A DNA stretch of 64,000 nt from Pantoea ananatis LMG 2665 (lineage in GTDB: Bacteria > Pseudomonadota > Gammaproteobacteria > Enterobacterales > Enterobacteriaceae), in the NCBI RefSeq assembly GCF_000710035.2, contig NZ_JMJJ01000017.1, positions 124,001 through 188,000 of the forward strand, given 5' to 3'. Shown piece by piece: positions 37,682 through 47,152 of this stretch (position 1 is the stretch's first letter; every line of letters begins with the position of its first letter). The notes below the pieces were generated by a model that had not been told where the DNA came from, did not search any database, and worked only from the letters and a program-made list of their open reading frames with translations. The position numbers and the translations under genes are program-made.

Positions 37682-40018
37682 TTAAAGGATTTTATCCAGC
37701 GTGATGGGTAAATCCCTGACGCGCTTACCGGTCGCGTGATAAACCGCATTGCTGATAGCCGCAGCCACGCCCACGATGCCCAGTTCACCGACCGTTTTTC
37801 CGCCCATGCTGGTGGCCTGATAATCAGGTTCGCCGACATCAATGGTGGTGATCTCGGGAATATCCGCATTCACTGGAATCAGATAATCGGCAAGATTGTT
37901 GTTAATCACCCGACCATTACGCGGATCGATAATGCCACCTTCGAGTAATGCCTGACCTACCCCCATGATCATGCCGCCCACCCACTGACTTCGGGCGAGT
38001 TTAGGATTATAAAGTCGGCCACTGTCGAAGGCCGCGACCATACGTTTCAACCGTATGGTGCCAAAGTCTTCGTCCACCCGCACCTCAACAAACTGTGCGC
38101 TCCAGCTGTGGGCCGAGACCGTATCCGGTCGGCTCATTTCATTCAGGCTACCGGTAACGCTGTCCCGTTCCTGCGCAGACATGTCCGGTGAAAACGTGCC
38201 GCCTTCAACGCTGAGCCCATTAAGGTTAGCCAGCTTAAGCAGCGCCCCCAAATCAATGGCCTGAGACGGTTTAGCCGTGAGATGGATGCCACCCTGGGCC
38301 AGAGTGAGTTGGTCATGCGAAATGCCGGCAAGAGGGGAACCTGAGGTCTGACTGGCCAACGCCAGTAAACGGGCGCGCAGCTTTTTCGCGGTAACGTCTA
38401 CGGCAGCGGTCAGATTCCCTGCCAGCTGGGAGCCGCCCGCAACGCCAGCCCGGGGCAGTTGCGTATCGCCTAATTCAACATCAATGCGCTGTGAATCAAC
38501 GCCCAGAATATCTGCGGCGGTTTGCGCCAGTATGGTGTAAGTACCGGTACCAATATCCGCTCCTGCGCACTGCACAACGAACTGACCTTGCGGAGAAAGC
38601 AGGATTTTAGCTTCCGCTGGCATGGTGTTGACCGGATAGGTCCCCGAGGCCATTCCCCAGCCAATCAGTTCGCGTCCTTCACGCATCGATCGGGGCGCCA
38701 TGACGCGTTTATCCCAACCAAACGCCTCAGCCCCTTTTTGGTAGGCCTCTTTAAGCCGACGCGAACTCCAGGGAAGATCTTTTTGGTAATCACGATCGGC
38801 CCAGTTAAGTAGCCGAAAAGCCAGGGGATCAAGATCCAGTGCGTAAGCCATCTCATCCATCGCCACTTCAAGACCGAACGCGCTGGGGTTTTCACCCGGT
38901 GCGCGCATCCAGCCAGGCGTCACCGTATTAATAGGTCTGACCTGATGTTGGGCAGAGAGGTTTTCGATGGCATACATGCGGCCAGTGACCTTGCTGCAGT
39001 TTTCGGCGAACACGTCAATAAGTGATGTCTCACTAAAACTGCGCAGGATAACGGACTGAATCTTTCCTTCCCGCGTCGCCCCCATTTCCAGCTGTTGTGA
39101 GGTTGCCGGACGTCCGCCCAAACCCGTGAAGGTTTGCGGTCGCGTCAGTGACACACGAACCGGACGATTGAGCGCGCGCGAGGCCACACAGGCCAGCGCA
39201 ACATGTGTGTAAGGCACGGGCTTAGAACCGAAGCCGCCCCCCACATAGGGCGAAATGATACGCACCTGTTTGGGTGAGATGCCCATCCATTCCGCAATTT
39301 CGACCTGGGCGCCCATCACCCACTGGCTGGGTTCCCAGACGGTCATATGATCGTTCTCCCACTGTGCAATACAGCCATGGGGTTCCATGGGCATATTGTA
39401 TTCACGCGGGGTCGTGTAACGCTGATTGATGCGGACTTCAGACTGGTTCATGGCGCTCTGCGCATCACCCATCTCAATATCCTGAGGTGGGAGCGGCTTG
39501 GGTTCCACCCCTTCATCTGTCGGTGATATCAGCGCAGGCGTGGTGTCATAGTCAATCTCTACCAGCGAAGCTGCGTAAGTTGCCTGTTCGAAGGTTTCGG
39601 CCACCACCAGGCCAATGTTCTGACCGTTGTGAATAATCACGTCATCCTGGATCGGCGTATAGGTTGTCTGCGCGGCGCCCCCGTCAGCGATTGCCGTCGG
39701 CTGATGAATTTTCAGTGAATTGAGATGCGTATAAACGGCAATAACACCCGCTGCGCTTTCTGCTTTAGTGGTATCCATGTTTCTGATGCGACCGCTGGCG
39801 ACGGTGGACTGGATGACCACGCCGTGCACAGCATTCTCGGGTGTATGTTCGATCGCGTAACGCGCTTTTCCTGTCACTTTAACCTCACCATCACCCCGGG
39901 TGCGCGGCGTTCCCAGTCCTGACAGGCTTGCAGGTTCGCGGCGATAGCGTTCGTTGTGATCGCCTGTGGAATCCACGGCGTTCCCACTGTGAAGCAGGTC
40001 GTTTTGGTCATGGGTCAT
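37682..40018 (-). CDS. paoC: PaoC, molybdenum-binding catalytic subunit of aldehyde oxidoreductase
   Basis: Oxidises aldehydes, probably aromatic ones, to carboxylic acids at a Mo centre. It has 778 residues (E. coli PaoC 732, from memory), with a slightly longer N-terminus. Xanthine-oxidase-family landmarks are visible: LGTPRTRGDGEVKVTGKARYA, PHGCIAQWENDHMTVWEPSQW, SPYVGGGFGSKPVPYTHVALA, TPGWMRAPGENPSAFGLE, ADIGTGTYTILAQ, GVAGGSQ, and the catalytic Glu in KTVGELGIVGVAAAI. The start overlaps paoB by four bases. Confidence 0.93.
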   Translation of the reverse strand: MTHDQNDLLHSGNAVDSTGDHNERYRREPASLSGLGTPRTRGDGEVKVTGKARYAIEHTPENAVHGVVIQSTVASGRIRNMDTTKAESAAGVIAVYTHLNSLKIHQPTAIADGGAAQTTYTPIQDDVIIHNGQNIGLVVAETFEQATYAASLVEIDYDTTPALISPTDEGVEPKPLPPQDIEMGDAQSAMNQSEVRINQRYTTPREYNMPMEPHGCIAQWENDHMTVWEPSQWVMGAQVEIAEWMGISPKQVRIISPYVGGGFGSKPVPYTHVALACVASRALNRPVRVSLTRPQTFTGLGGRPATSQQLEMGATREGKIQSVILRSFSETSLIDVFAENCSKVTGRMYAIENLSAQHQVRPINTVTPGWMRAPGENPSAFGLEVAMDEMAYALDLDPLAFRLLNWADRDYQKDLPWSSRRLKEAYQKGAEAFGWDKRVMAPRSMREGRELIGWGMASGTYPVNTMPAEAKILLSPQGQFVVQCAGADIGTGTYTILAQTAADILGVDSQRIDVELGDTQLPRAGVAGGSQLAGNLTAAVDVTAKKLRARLLALASQTSGSPLAGISHDQLTLAQGGIHLTAKPSQAIDLGALLKLANLNGLSVEGGTFSPDMSAQERDSVTGSLNEMSRPDTVSAHSWSAQFVEVRVDEDFGTIRLKRMVAAFDSGRLYNPKLARSQWVGGMIMGVGQALLEGGIIDPRNGRVINNNLADYLIPVNADIPEITTIDVGEPDYQATSMGGKTVGELGIVGVAAAISNAVYHATGKRVRDLPITLDKIL

Positions 40019-41007
40019 ACGATTTCTCCTGCCGCCATCAAGGCGCGTGCGATTACCCGCGGTGTAAGCTGTATTTTATGTGCATTCCCGGAGAGCGCCT
40101 GTGTTTCCTGGTTAATCAGCTCTGCAGCCTCATACAGCGTTTGGTGCTCAAAAGGCTGTCCTGTCAGTGCCTGTTCAATGCGGCGCGCGCGCCAGGGTTT
40201 TGTTGCCACACCACCTAAAGCAATATGGACCGTTTCGATCATTCCCTGATTAAGCGTGAGTCCAACGGCTGCACTGGCGCTGGCGAATTCGTAGGAGGTG
40301 CGATCGCGGACTTTTAAATAGTGAGACTGCTTAAGCGCCGGGGAGCATGGGATCTCAATGGCTACGATGATTTCATCCGCCAGCAACGCATGTTCATGAT
40401 GGGGTGTATCACCTGGCAGAAGAAAGAAATCTTCAATCTGAATGCGTCGGCTCTGCTGCTGGCTGTTTTGCACCACAACCGTTGCATCGAATGCCGTCAG
40501 AGCGACCGCCAGGTCGCCGGGATAAACCGCCACACAGTGGTCGCTGTTTCCCAGAATAGCGTGGTTGGTATTCACACCATGCCGCGCAGCGCAGCCGGAG
40601 CCAGGCACGCGTTTATTGCACGCAGAGAAGGTGGCCGGATCGCGATAATACGCGCAGCGTGTGCGCTGGCATAAATTGCCGCCGATAGTAGCCATGTTGC
40701 GAATCTGAGGCGACGCCGCCTGCCATAAGCTGCCGTACAAAGCCGGCGCTTCGCGTTCACAGGCCGGATGATTCGTCAGCTCACTCATAGTGACCAGAGC
40801 ACCAATGGTGATGTTATCCTGACCAAAATCAATCGCAGACAGGTTGGGTAATCCAGCGATATCAGTGAGCCGGGACGGCGTAAAGACACCACATTTCATT
40901 AAATCGAGTTGTGTCGTCCCACCCGCGATAAGATGATTTTGGGGATGTTGTTTGGCGCCAGCAGCATCCTCAACGGACTGCGCAACCTGCCAGTGAAATT
41001 CATTCAT
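40015..41007 (-). CDS. paoB: PaoB, FAD-binding subunit of aldehyde oxidoreductase
   Basis: A 330-residue FAD_binding_5-type protein that relays electrons between the FeS subunit and acceptors. FAD-binding segments are LIAGGTTQLDLMKCGV and ATIGGNLCQRTRCAYYRDPATFSACNKRVPGSGCAARHGVNTNHAILG. The second carries the four cysteines that hold an extra [4Fe-4S] cluster in E. coli PaoB. The C-terminal domain (YEFASASAAVGLTL... IALGGVATKPWRAR) is typical. Four-base overlaps on both sides show tight translational coupling. Confidence 0.93.
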   Translation of the reverse strand: MNEFHWQVAQSVEDAAGAKQHPQNHLIAGGTTQLDLMKCGVFTPSRLTDIAGLPNLSAIDFGQDNITIGALVTMSELTNHPACEREAPALYGSLWQAASPQIRNMATIGGNLCQRTRCAYYRDPATFSACNKRVPGSGCAARHGVNTNHAILGNSDHCVAVYPGDLAVALTAFDATVVVQNSQQQSRRIQIEDFFLLPGDTPHHEHALLADEIIVAIEIPCSPALKQSHYLKVRDRTSYEFASASAAVGLTLNQGMIETVHIALGGVATKPWRARRIEQALTGQPFEHQTLYEAAELINQETQALSGNAHKIQLTPRVIARALMAAGEIV

Positions 41008-41492
41008 CGTGCCTCCTCCGCCATTTCCGCCGCGGCCTGTTTAATGGCATCAAGAATGAAAGGATAAGCACCGCAGCGGCAGAGGTTGCCACTCATATAT
41101 TCCCGAATTTCGTCGTCAGAACCGGTATGGCCTTCTTTAATGCAGGCCACCGCAGACATAATCTGACCTGGCGTACAGTAGCCGCACTGAAAACCATCAT
41201 GCTCAATAAAACAGCGTTGCACCGGGTGCAGTTCACCCGAGGACTGTTCCAGACCTTCAATTGTGGTCACGGCTTTACCTTGCGTCTGCACGGCCAGTGT
41301 CAGACAACTCAGTACCCGCTGCTCGTTTACCAGTACGGTACAGGCACCGCACTGCCCCTGATCGCACCCTTTCTTGGTACCGGTCAGGTTTAGATGATCG
41401 CGCAGCGCATCTAATAAGGTTACGCGAGGATCGATGCTGATCTGTCGGGTCTGACCATTGACCTGCATCGTTAACGGTATTGTTTCTGACAT
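41004..41492 (-). CDS. paoA: PaoA-like [2Fe-2S] subunit without Tat signal
   Basis: A 162-residue subunit with two [2Fe-2S] clusters. The N-terminal ferredoxin-like cluster is GCDQGQCGACTVLVNEQRVLSC (Cys43, 48, 51, 63) and the C-terminal cluster is QCGYCTPGQ with LCRCGAY. The ATG at 41492 follows GGGAAAAAGA, and the protein begins MSETIPLTMQVNGQ directly before the domain. E. coli PaoA has an added Tat leader (SLTRRDLIK) that exports the enzyme. The frame upstream here (to 41669) has no twin-arginine motif, so this complex is probably cytoplasmic. Confidence 0.92.
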   Translation of the reverse strand: MSETIPLTMQVNGQTRQISIDPRVTLLDALRDHLNLTGTKKGCDQGQCGACTVLVNEQRVLSCLTLAVQTQGKAVTTIEGLEQSSGELHPVQRCFIEHDGFQCGYCTPGQIMSAVACIKEGHTGSDDEIREYMSGNLCRCGAYPFILDAIKQAAAEMAEEAR

Positions 41493-41672
41493 TGTCTTTT
41501 TCCCATGGTTGCAGGGCCAGTTAGGTGATCGGTTACTTATACATAACGGGCGAGATAAGAACGGGGAAAGCCGGATAACCCTGATGTTTACATGCGTATG
41601 TACGTCATTAGGTTTAGCACTTATTTTCAGGGTAAGAGGTAAAAAGACGATGATTGCGTTAATTAACACGGC

Positions 41673-41699
41673 TGGTCGCCCTGTTCATTCAGGCGACCA
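41673..41699. terminator. Hairpin between sitD and paoA
   Basis: TGGTCGCC and GGCGACCA are perfect complements separated by CTGTTCATTCA, immediately after the sitD stop. It probably separates the sit and pao operons; no T run is seen. Confidence 0.5.
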
Positions 41700-41708
41700 T
41701 CACAGTAA

Positions 41709-42539
41709 TCAGCAGGAGGATTTAGACAGACGAGAAAGTTTATAGTGAGTGGTGATAAAGCTGACGATAAAGACCAGAGCGAAAAGCACCACAATGGTTG
41801 GTGCGGGAGCACTGTCAATAAAAAATGAGAGATAAACGCCGCAGAGTGAGACAAACAGCGAAACAAACGTCGCCAGTATCAACGCATGGGAAAACCGATC
41901 CGTCAGCAAAACGGCAATCGCTCCGGGTGCAATAAGCAATGAAATCGATAAAATAATCCCTACTGCCTTAAGCGTTGCCACAATGGTCAGAGACACCATA
42001 CACAACAGGCTATAATGCAGCCAGCGCACCGAAAGCCCGCACACCTGAGCCTGTTGAGGATCAAAGCTAAACAGCATGAAATCGCGCCATTTCAGGCCGA
42101 CGACAGCGACAATCACAGCGGCAATGCCTAACGTCTGAAAAATATCGCTTTGGCTGATCCCCAGCATATCGCCGAATAAAATATGGTCGAGGTGGATCTC
42201 CGGTTTCAGGGCGATGTACAAAATCAGGCCAACCGCAAACATCCCGGAAAAAACAATACCCAGAACCGTGTCCTGCTTGATTCTGCTGTTCTCTTTAAGG
42301 TAGCCACTGGCGACAGCACAAAACAAACCGGCACTGAATGCGCCCACTGCCAGAGGTAATGCCATCATCCACGCCAGCACTATGCCTGGAAAGACAGCAT
42401 GGCTCATCGCATCACCCATCAACGCCCAGCCCTTCAGGACCAAAAAGACTGACAGCAGCGCACAAGGCACGGCAACCACCGCCGCGATGAGTAAAGCATG
42501 ATTCATAAAACCAAACTGAAAAGGTTCCAGCCACATCAT
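41709..42539 (-). CDS. sitD: SitD, Mn/Fe ABC transporter permease
   Basis: A 276-residue ABC-3-family permease with about eight hydrophobic segments. It starts [56 protein letters not shown], which carries the family signature LkGwaLmGDAmSHavlPGv. It pairs with SitC as the membrane channel. It is the last of four genes joined by four-base overlaps. Confidence 0.94.
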   Translation of the reverse strand: MMWLEPFQFGFMNHALLIAAVVAVPCALLSVFLVLKGWALMGDAMSHAVFPGIVLAWMMALPLAVGAFSAGLFCAVASGYLKENSRIKQDTVLGIVFSGMFAVGLILYIALKPEIHLDHILFGDMLGISQSDIFQTLGIAAVIVAVVGLKWRDFMLFSFDPQQAQVCGLSVRWLHYSLLCMVSLTIVATLKAVGIILSISLLIAPGAIAVLLTDRFSHALILATFVSLFVSLCGVYLSFFIDSAPAPTIVVLFALVFIVSFITTHYKLSRLSKSSC

Positions 42540-43399
42540 CTTGTCTCCCGCACAGCATGCGCCTGGGCACGACGACGATTCGCCAGCACACCGTGCTTAG
42601 GCGCAAAGATGAAGGCCAGTAAAAAAAGTAACGTTTGCGCAACGACAATAATGCCGCCCGTTGCGCCATCAAGATAATAACTTGCCCACGCGCCCATAAA
42701 GCTCGTGATGCTGCCAATGGCAACCGCGATGGCAAGTAGCCGGGGAAAGCGATCGGTCAGCAACCAGGCCGTTGCCCCTGGCGTGACAACCAGACAGATA
42801 ACCAGAAACGCGCCCACAGTTTGTAACGCAGCCACGGTCGAAACGGCCAACAAAGTGAAAAATAAGATCTTAAGACGCACCGGATTTAAACCAACGGCGC
42901 GAGCATGGTTTTCATCGAAAAAGGTGACCATTAAATCTTTCCATTTGAAAAACAAAATGGCGACAGAAGTCAGTCCGATAATAAGCAGCTGAATGATATC
43001 GGAAGGCGCAATAGCCAGAATATTGCCCAGCACGATAGTCTGAATATTTACCGAAGTGGGATTGAGGGAAACCATAAACAGCCCAAGGCCGAAGAACGAA
43101 GAAAAAATCAGGCCGATGATGGTATCTTCTTTCAGCCGCGTGCGCTGGTTGAGCAACAGCATGCTCCCTGCCGCTAAGCCCCCTGATAAAAAAGCGCCCA
43201 ACGCAAACGGCAGTCCGAGCATGTAAGCGCCCGCGACACCGGGAACAATAGAGTGTGACAGCGCATCACCAATAAGCGACCAGCCCTTTAACATCAGATA
43301 ACAGGACAGAAAGGCGCACAGCCCGCCGACCATGGCTGAAATCCACATGGCGTTCAACATATATTGATAACCAAAAGGTTCAACGAGCGCGGTCATCAT
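42536..43399 (-). CDS. sitC: SitC, Mn/Fe ABC transporter permease
   Basis: A 287-residue ABC-3-family permease ([62 protein letters not shown]). It contains the family signature and [26 protein letters not shown], and is paralogous to SitD. Four-base overlaps with sitB and sitD. Confidence 0.94.
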   Translation of the reverse strand: MMTALVEPFGYQYMLNAMWISAMVGGLCAFLSCYLMLKGWSLIGDALSHSIVPGVAGAYMLGLPFALGAFLSGGLAAGSMLLLNQRTRLKEDTIIGLIFSSFFGLGLFMVSLNPTSVNIQTIVLGNILAIAPSDIIQLLIIGLTSVAILFFKWKDLMVTFFDENHARAVGLNPVRLKILFFTLLAVSTVAALQTVGAFLVICLVVTPGATAWLLTDRFPRLLAIAVAIGSITSFMGAWASYYLDGATGGIIVVAQTLLFLLAFIFAPKHGVLANRRRAQAHAVRETR

Positions 43400-44214
43400 T
43401 TACCCCATGATGAATGCGTGTCCGTGGATGCATTAACCGGCCGTTCATGATCGGCGATAACCTGCGTGATACCGCCCTCATTCATGACATGGCGCAGTAC
43501 GCCACTGAATGTGCGCTCCAGATTCTGCTGCGTAAACGTCGTCGCCGTGGGGCCGCTGGCAAGAACCGTGCCTTTAACCATGACGGTGTAATCACAAAAC
43601 TCGGTCACGGAGCCAAGATTATGGGTCGAAACCAGCATAGTTTTTCCTTCCTCCTTTAGCTCACGCAACAAGCTGATGATTTTGGCCTCGGTATGAACAT
43701 CAACGCCGGTGAAGGGTTCATCCAGTAAAATCACCTCGCCCTGTTGCGCAATGGCCCGCGCAAGGAAAACGCGTTTCTTCTGACCGCCGGAAAGCTCACC
43801 GATTTGGCGATGGCGAAAATCCAGCATGTCAACGCGTGCCAGCGCGTCAGTCACCCGATCGCGATCCTGCCGTTTAGGGATACGCATCAGGCCCATATGT
43901 CCATAGCGCCCCATCATAACCACATCATCCACCAGAACCGGAAAAGACCAGTCAACCTCCTCGGCCTGCGGCACATAGGCGACCAGGCTACGGCGAAGCG
44001 CCTTACGCGTTGGCAATCCCAGTACGCTGATATGGCCCGATCGCGCAGGTACAAATCCCATAAGCGCTTTGAAAAGCGTAGATTTACCCGAACCATTTAC
44101 CCCGACGAGTGCAGCAATTGACCCGGCTGGCACGCTAAAGCTGGCGTTGTGCAACGCTGTATGCCCGTTACGGTAGGTTACCGAGAGGTCCGAAACGACA
44201 ATTGTGGGGTTCAT
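43396..44214 (-). CDS. sitB: SitB, Mn/Fe ABC transporter ATPase
   Basis: A 272-residue ABC ATPase. Walker A is GVNGSGKST, the signature is [17 protein letters not shown], Walker B is [12 protein letters not shown], and the switch His lies in [10 protein letters not shown]. Tyr/Ala-rich [27 protein letters not shown] is characteristic of metal-importing members. Four-base overlaps with sitA and sitC. Confidence 0.95.
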   Translation of the reverse strand: MNPTIVVSDLSVTYRNGHTALHNASFSVPAGSIAALVGVNGSGKSTLFKALMGFVPARSGHISVLGLPTRKALRRSLVAYVPQAEEVDWSFPVLVDDVVMMGRYGHMGLMRIPKRQDRDRVTDALARVDMLDFRHRQIGELSGGQKKRVFLARAIAQQGEVILLDEPFTGVDVHTEAKIISLLRELKEEGKTMLVSTHNLGSVTEFCDYTVMVKGTVLASGPTATTFTQQNLERTFSGVLRHVMNEGGITQVIADHERPVNASTDTHSSWGK

Positions 44215-45128
44215 GGTGTTTTCATCCCGTCCTGAATGCCGTTAACCAGCGTCTGGGTGGTAACTTTCAACAGGTCAAGATACGTTGGCACAGGCCCCCT
44301 GGCCGCGCTTAATGAGTCAACGTATAACACACCGCCATAATGTGAGTGCGTTTCGCGCGCGACCTGGCGTGCAGGTTTATCGGAGACGGTGCTTTCACTG
44401 AAGATGACGGGAATGGCATTCTTTTTCATCTGATCGATGACGTTCCGAACCTGCTGTGGCGTTCCCTGCTGATCGGCATTGATTGGCCAGAGATAAAGTT
44501 CTTTAAGCCCTAAATCACGTGCCAGATAGGAAAAAGCGCCTTCGCTGGTCACTATCCAGCGTTTGTTTTCTGGTATGGCGGCGAGTTGCTTACGAACAGG
44601 TTCGAGTGCTGCAACGATCTTTTGCTTATAGGCGGCTGCGTTCTGCTGATAGGTGCTGGCATTGGCCGGATCGTGCTTTACAAGCGCATCACGAATATTA
44701 TCCACATAGATCAGTGCGTTATCCGGTGACATCCATGCGTGAGGATTGGGTTTGCCATTATAAGGTCCTTCCCCTATTCCTATCGGAGAAACGCCCGTTG
44801 AAACAACAACTTCAGGAACGCCTTTGAGATGTTGATAAAAACGTTGAAACCACAATTCCAGATTCAAACCATTAGCCATCACCAGCTGTGCACCCTGTGC
44901 ACGTTTAATATCGCCTGGGGTCGGTTGATACTCATGAATTTCGGCACCAGGTTTGGTGATTGACGTGACCTCAGCCGCCTCCCCTGCCACATTTTTTGCC
45001 ATGTCAGCAATAACGGTGAAGGTCGTGACGACCTTAAATTTATCAGCCGCATAGCTGTTGAGGCTAATAAAAACACTCAACATCATGCCAAGTGTTGAAA
45101 CCGATAATTTACTCACCATGTTCGTCAT
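44211..45128 (-). CDS. sitA: SitA, Mn/Fe periplasmic binding protein
   Basis: A 305-residue cluster A-I metal-binding protein (ZnuA/PsaA/YfeA family). The signal peptide ends near SYA/ADK. Metal ligands typical of the family are visible: His in [13 protein letters not shown], His in [13 protein letters not shown], Glu in FSESTVSD and Asp in YVDSLS. It lacks the His-rich loop of zinc binders, which fits manganese/iron. It is the first gene of sitABCD, with two overlapping MntR-like dyads in the leader. Confidence 0.95.
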   Translation of the reverse strand: MTNMVSKLSVSTLGMMLSVFISLNSYAADKFKVVTTFTVIADMAKNVAGEAAEVTSITKPGAEIHEYQPTPGDIKRAQGAQLVMANGLNLELWFQRFYQHLKGVPEVVVSTGVSPIGIGEGPYNGKPNPHAWMSPDNALIYVDNIRDALVKHDPANASTYQQNAAAYKQKIVAALEPVRKQLAAIPENKRWIVTSEGAFSYLARDLGLKELYLWPINADQQGTPQQVRNVIDQMKKNAIPVIFSESTVSDKPARQVARETHSHYGGVLYVDSLSAARGPVPTYLDLLKVTTQTLVNGIQDGMKTP

Positions 45129-45155
45129 CCTGAGATTAATGAAGAAAGCGCCAAT

Positions 45156-45175
45156 AATTTAGCCCGTGCTAAATT
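45156..45175. promoter_or_regulatory. MntR-like dyad 1 upstream of sitA
   Basis: AATTTAGC-CCGT-GCTAAATT is a perfect inverted repeat with 8-4-8 geometry, 28 bp upstream of the sitA start. The half-site TAGC/GCTA and four-base spacer match MntR operators. It overlaps dyad 2 by four bases. Confidence 0.68.
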
Positions 45176-45197
45176 TTATAGCACAGGCTATAAAATT
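45172..45197. promoter_or_regulatory. MntR-like dyad 2 upstream of sitA
   Basis: AATTTTATAGC-ACAG-GCTATAAAATT is a perfect inverted repeat with 11-bp arms. The geometry and core ATAGC-N4-GCTAT equal the E. coli MntR box (AAACATAGC-N4-GCTATGTTT from memory). Manganese repression of sitABCD is expected. Confidence 0.78.
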
Positions 45198-45444
45198 CAC
45201 ACAGAAACACTTTGTGAAGTTTTTTAATGAAATGAATGGAAGTTTTAAGTTTTGTAATGCAGAGTGGCTAACTAGTTATTCTGAAAGTAAAAGTCCAGCA
45301 GTGTAGCGCCATCGAATAATGAAGAAACCTTCCTGATGCAGGTCCATAAAGTGGATGGATCAACGCTGAGCGCGCGCAGGGTAAAACAGGAACGCTATGC
45401 TTTGCTAAAATAAACTTGTCGTATGAAAGGCAAAGGAGGTCATT

Positions 45445-45735
45445 TTGTTACTTTCCCAGCAGCACCTGACAAACACGATCATCGGAGAAGCCGCTCTGAA
45501 CCTGATCGCCATCAATCAGGACGTCAGTGTGGAGTCTCTTGTCGATGAGCTTAAAGTAATGACCCGGTCTGAAGTGGATGAAGCCAGGCTGTCACAACTT
45601 GATGATGCAACCAAATGGCTGATGGGTTTCAGGCAAATTGGTTCGCGCCTGACTTCAGGCAGAGGCTGGTCTGCACGCAAATCAGCGTTTTCAGGATCTT
45701 CAGACAACGACGGCGATGACATTGTCATAAAATAG
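45445..45735 (+). CDS. Small YmgA-family-like protein
   Basis: A 96-residue protein beginning at TTG (45445). The rare start is supported by a near-perfect AAAGGAGGT five bases before it. Residues 1-65 (TNTIIGEAALNLIAINQDVSVESLVDELKVM) resemble the small helical YmgA/AriR-type connector proteins; the C-terminus is Ser/Gly/Asp-rich and probably disordered. It is the first of five related small genes. Related E. coli proteins act on the Rcs phosphorelay and biofilm genes; the role here is inferred. Confidence 0.7.
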   Translation: MLLSQQHLTNTIIGEAALNLIAINQDVSVESLVDELKVMTRSEVDEARLSQLDDATKWLMGFRQIGSRLTSGRGWSARKSAFSGSSDNDGDDIVIK

Positions 45736-45964
45736 TTCTATGCTCATTTTTTACGCATTGTGTTAACTTTTAAGCTTAATTTTGGCACAATGCTTGATAA
45801 CATCCGCCCTACTTCACACCTCTGTAACTCTCTGTTTTTAATCAATTAGCATTTTTTGCACAAAAAACTCCCGTTAAGACCATCAAAATTCTGTACAAGT
45901 TTTTGAAAGATGTATAACTTTCGCTCTATGGCAAAGTACATTTTAACCACCTGAGGATAATAGT

Positions 45965-46210
45965 ATGCGTCAGAACGGACATGCACCGGATAATACCAGC
46001 GACATCGCCCGTTACTTCAGCCAGGCAAATTTGCCCTCTCAGCAGGAAACGCTGGGTGAGATTGTTGTTGAGCTACTGCGCGCAGGCCAAACACTTTCAC
46101 GCAAAGCAATTTGCAGTAAATTGCTCCATCGTCTTGACGGTTGTGATGCCACAGAGCAGCAAAGTCATTACCAGGAGCTGATTGGATTACTGTTTAGTCG
46201 CGAAAGCTAA
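45965..46210 (+). CDS. ycgZ: YcgZ-like two-component-system connector protein
   Basis: An 81-residue protein that aligns over its length with E. coli YcgZ: ITRYF-like DIARYFSQANLPSQQETLGEIVVELLRAGQTLSRKAICSKLLHRLD and ending HYQELIGLLF. In E. coli ycgZ heads the BluR-repressed ycgZ-ymgA-ariR-ymgC operon and lowers curli while raising colanic acid through Rcs. ATG behind TGAGGATAA. The AT-rich leader contains AAGTT/AACTT half-sites (about 45908-45931) that could be a MerR-type operator, but this is speculative. Confidence 0.88.
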   Translation: MRQNGHAPDNTSDIARYFSQANLPSQQETLGEIVVELLRAGQTLSRKAICSKLLHRLDGCDATEQQSHYQELIGLLFSRES

Positions 46211-46379
46211 TATAAATTTAACGCTTTAAAATTAATTCGTTACCTGAAGTAATTTCTGATCGGGCAGTACCATGTTTACTCACAGGGATAGTACTGCCCA
46301 CAGCTGACGCGGGAAGGTTAGCTGTCCCCCGTCATCGTAGCCGGAGCGTGGCTACAAATTCGTAATCAGAGAAGCCAGT

Positions 46380-46667
46380 ATGTACAGAAGTGAAGAAGAA
46401 AAAATAACGGATGTCATGATTGGTGAGGCCGTTCTGATCTTACTGAAATCAGAAAGTCCGATATCCAGCAATGCACTTATTGCTCAACTTGAAGCAATGG
46501 CAAGTGAAACCGAGGACGCAACCAGGCTGAAAGCCATCAAAGTTGCGATTGTTGAAGTACAAAAAGGCATGGCCACAGCGAATAGTCGCCGCCGGGTGGA
46601 TCTTCCCGAGCGCGATAAACACCGTTTGAACAACGACGGCCCACCAGAAGGCTCTAAAAAACACTGA
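46380..46667 (+). CDS. ymgA: YmgA-like connector protein
   Basis: A 95-residue protein. ITDVMIGEAVLILLKSESPISSNALIAQLEAMASETEDATRLKAIKVAI matches the E. coli YmgA pattern (ITGQAVLQILRMKINFSLQTLIKQL...). The C-terminus is polar and disordered. It lies 169 bp after ycgZ; a 9-bp inverted repeat (GGGCAGTAC/GTACTGCCC, 46262-46299) lies between them and may partly terminate or process the transcript. Confidence 0.78.
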   Translation: MYRSEEEKITDVMIGEAVLILLKSESPISSNALIAQLEAMASETEDATRLKAIKVAIVEVQKGMATANSRRRVDLPERDKHRLNNDGPPEGSKKH

Positions 46668-46800
46668 CGCTGGCGTCTAAGATTTAAGCTGTGCCAGCGA
46701 GAGAAAAGATGGGCATCAAAGTGTGTTATGCCTGGTAACCCTTACTACTTAATGACCTTGTCGGCTGACTCCTTAAGACGCAACTGACGATTCTTAGAGA

Positions 46801-47064
46801 ATGATAACTATGCAACAGAGCACATCAGATTTAGCCATCATCGAGTTTTTTCGCAGTGAGGGAGAGCATCTTGCTCAGGAGACTGAGCTGCTTGGCAGAG
46901 TTATCAGAAATATTGTCAGTGACGAAAAACGCGTAACCAATAAAGCGATCATCCTGTACCTCATCGCAGAACTCGAATCGACGGATGATGAGTTCCACAT
47001 CGAACTGTTACGCAGAACTCTTGAAATCGTGGTAGGACGTACGCCAGACGATGCAGGTGTGTAG
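46801..47064 (+). CDS. ariR: AriR/YmgB-like biofilm and acid-resistance regulator
   Basis: An 87-residue protein matching E. coli AriR (YmgB) from end to end: IIEFFRSEGEHLAQETELLGRVIRNIV, KRVTNKAIILYLIAELESTDDEFHIELLRRTLEIVVGRTPDDA. AriR forms a dimer resembling Hha and affects biofilm formation and acid survival. A second ATG at 46810 is an equally possible start. Neither has a strong ribosome site. Confidence 0.9.
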   Translation: MITMQQSTSDLAIIEFFRSEGEHLAQETELLGRVIRNIVSDEKRVTNKAIILYLIAELESTDDEFHIELLRRTLEIVVGRTPDDAGV

Positions 47065-47152
47065 TTTCGCATCTGACATCTGTGGTGAGGGCGTTTATCC
47101 TAAGTCAGCGTGAGTTTGTTGACCTGCAACGCAGCCAGATTGCAGGTCACTC

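Noticed and set aside
37736-40700. Several plus-strand open frames inside the pao genes
   Set aside because: They are antisense to well-supported enzymes with conserved motifs and lack ribosome sites.
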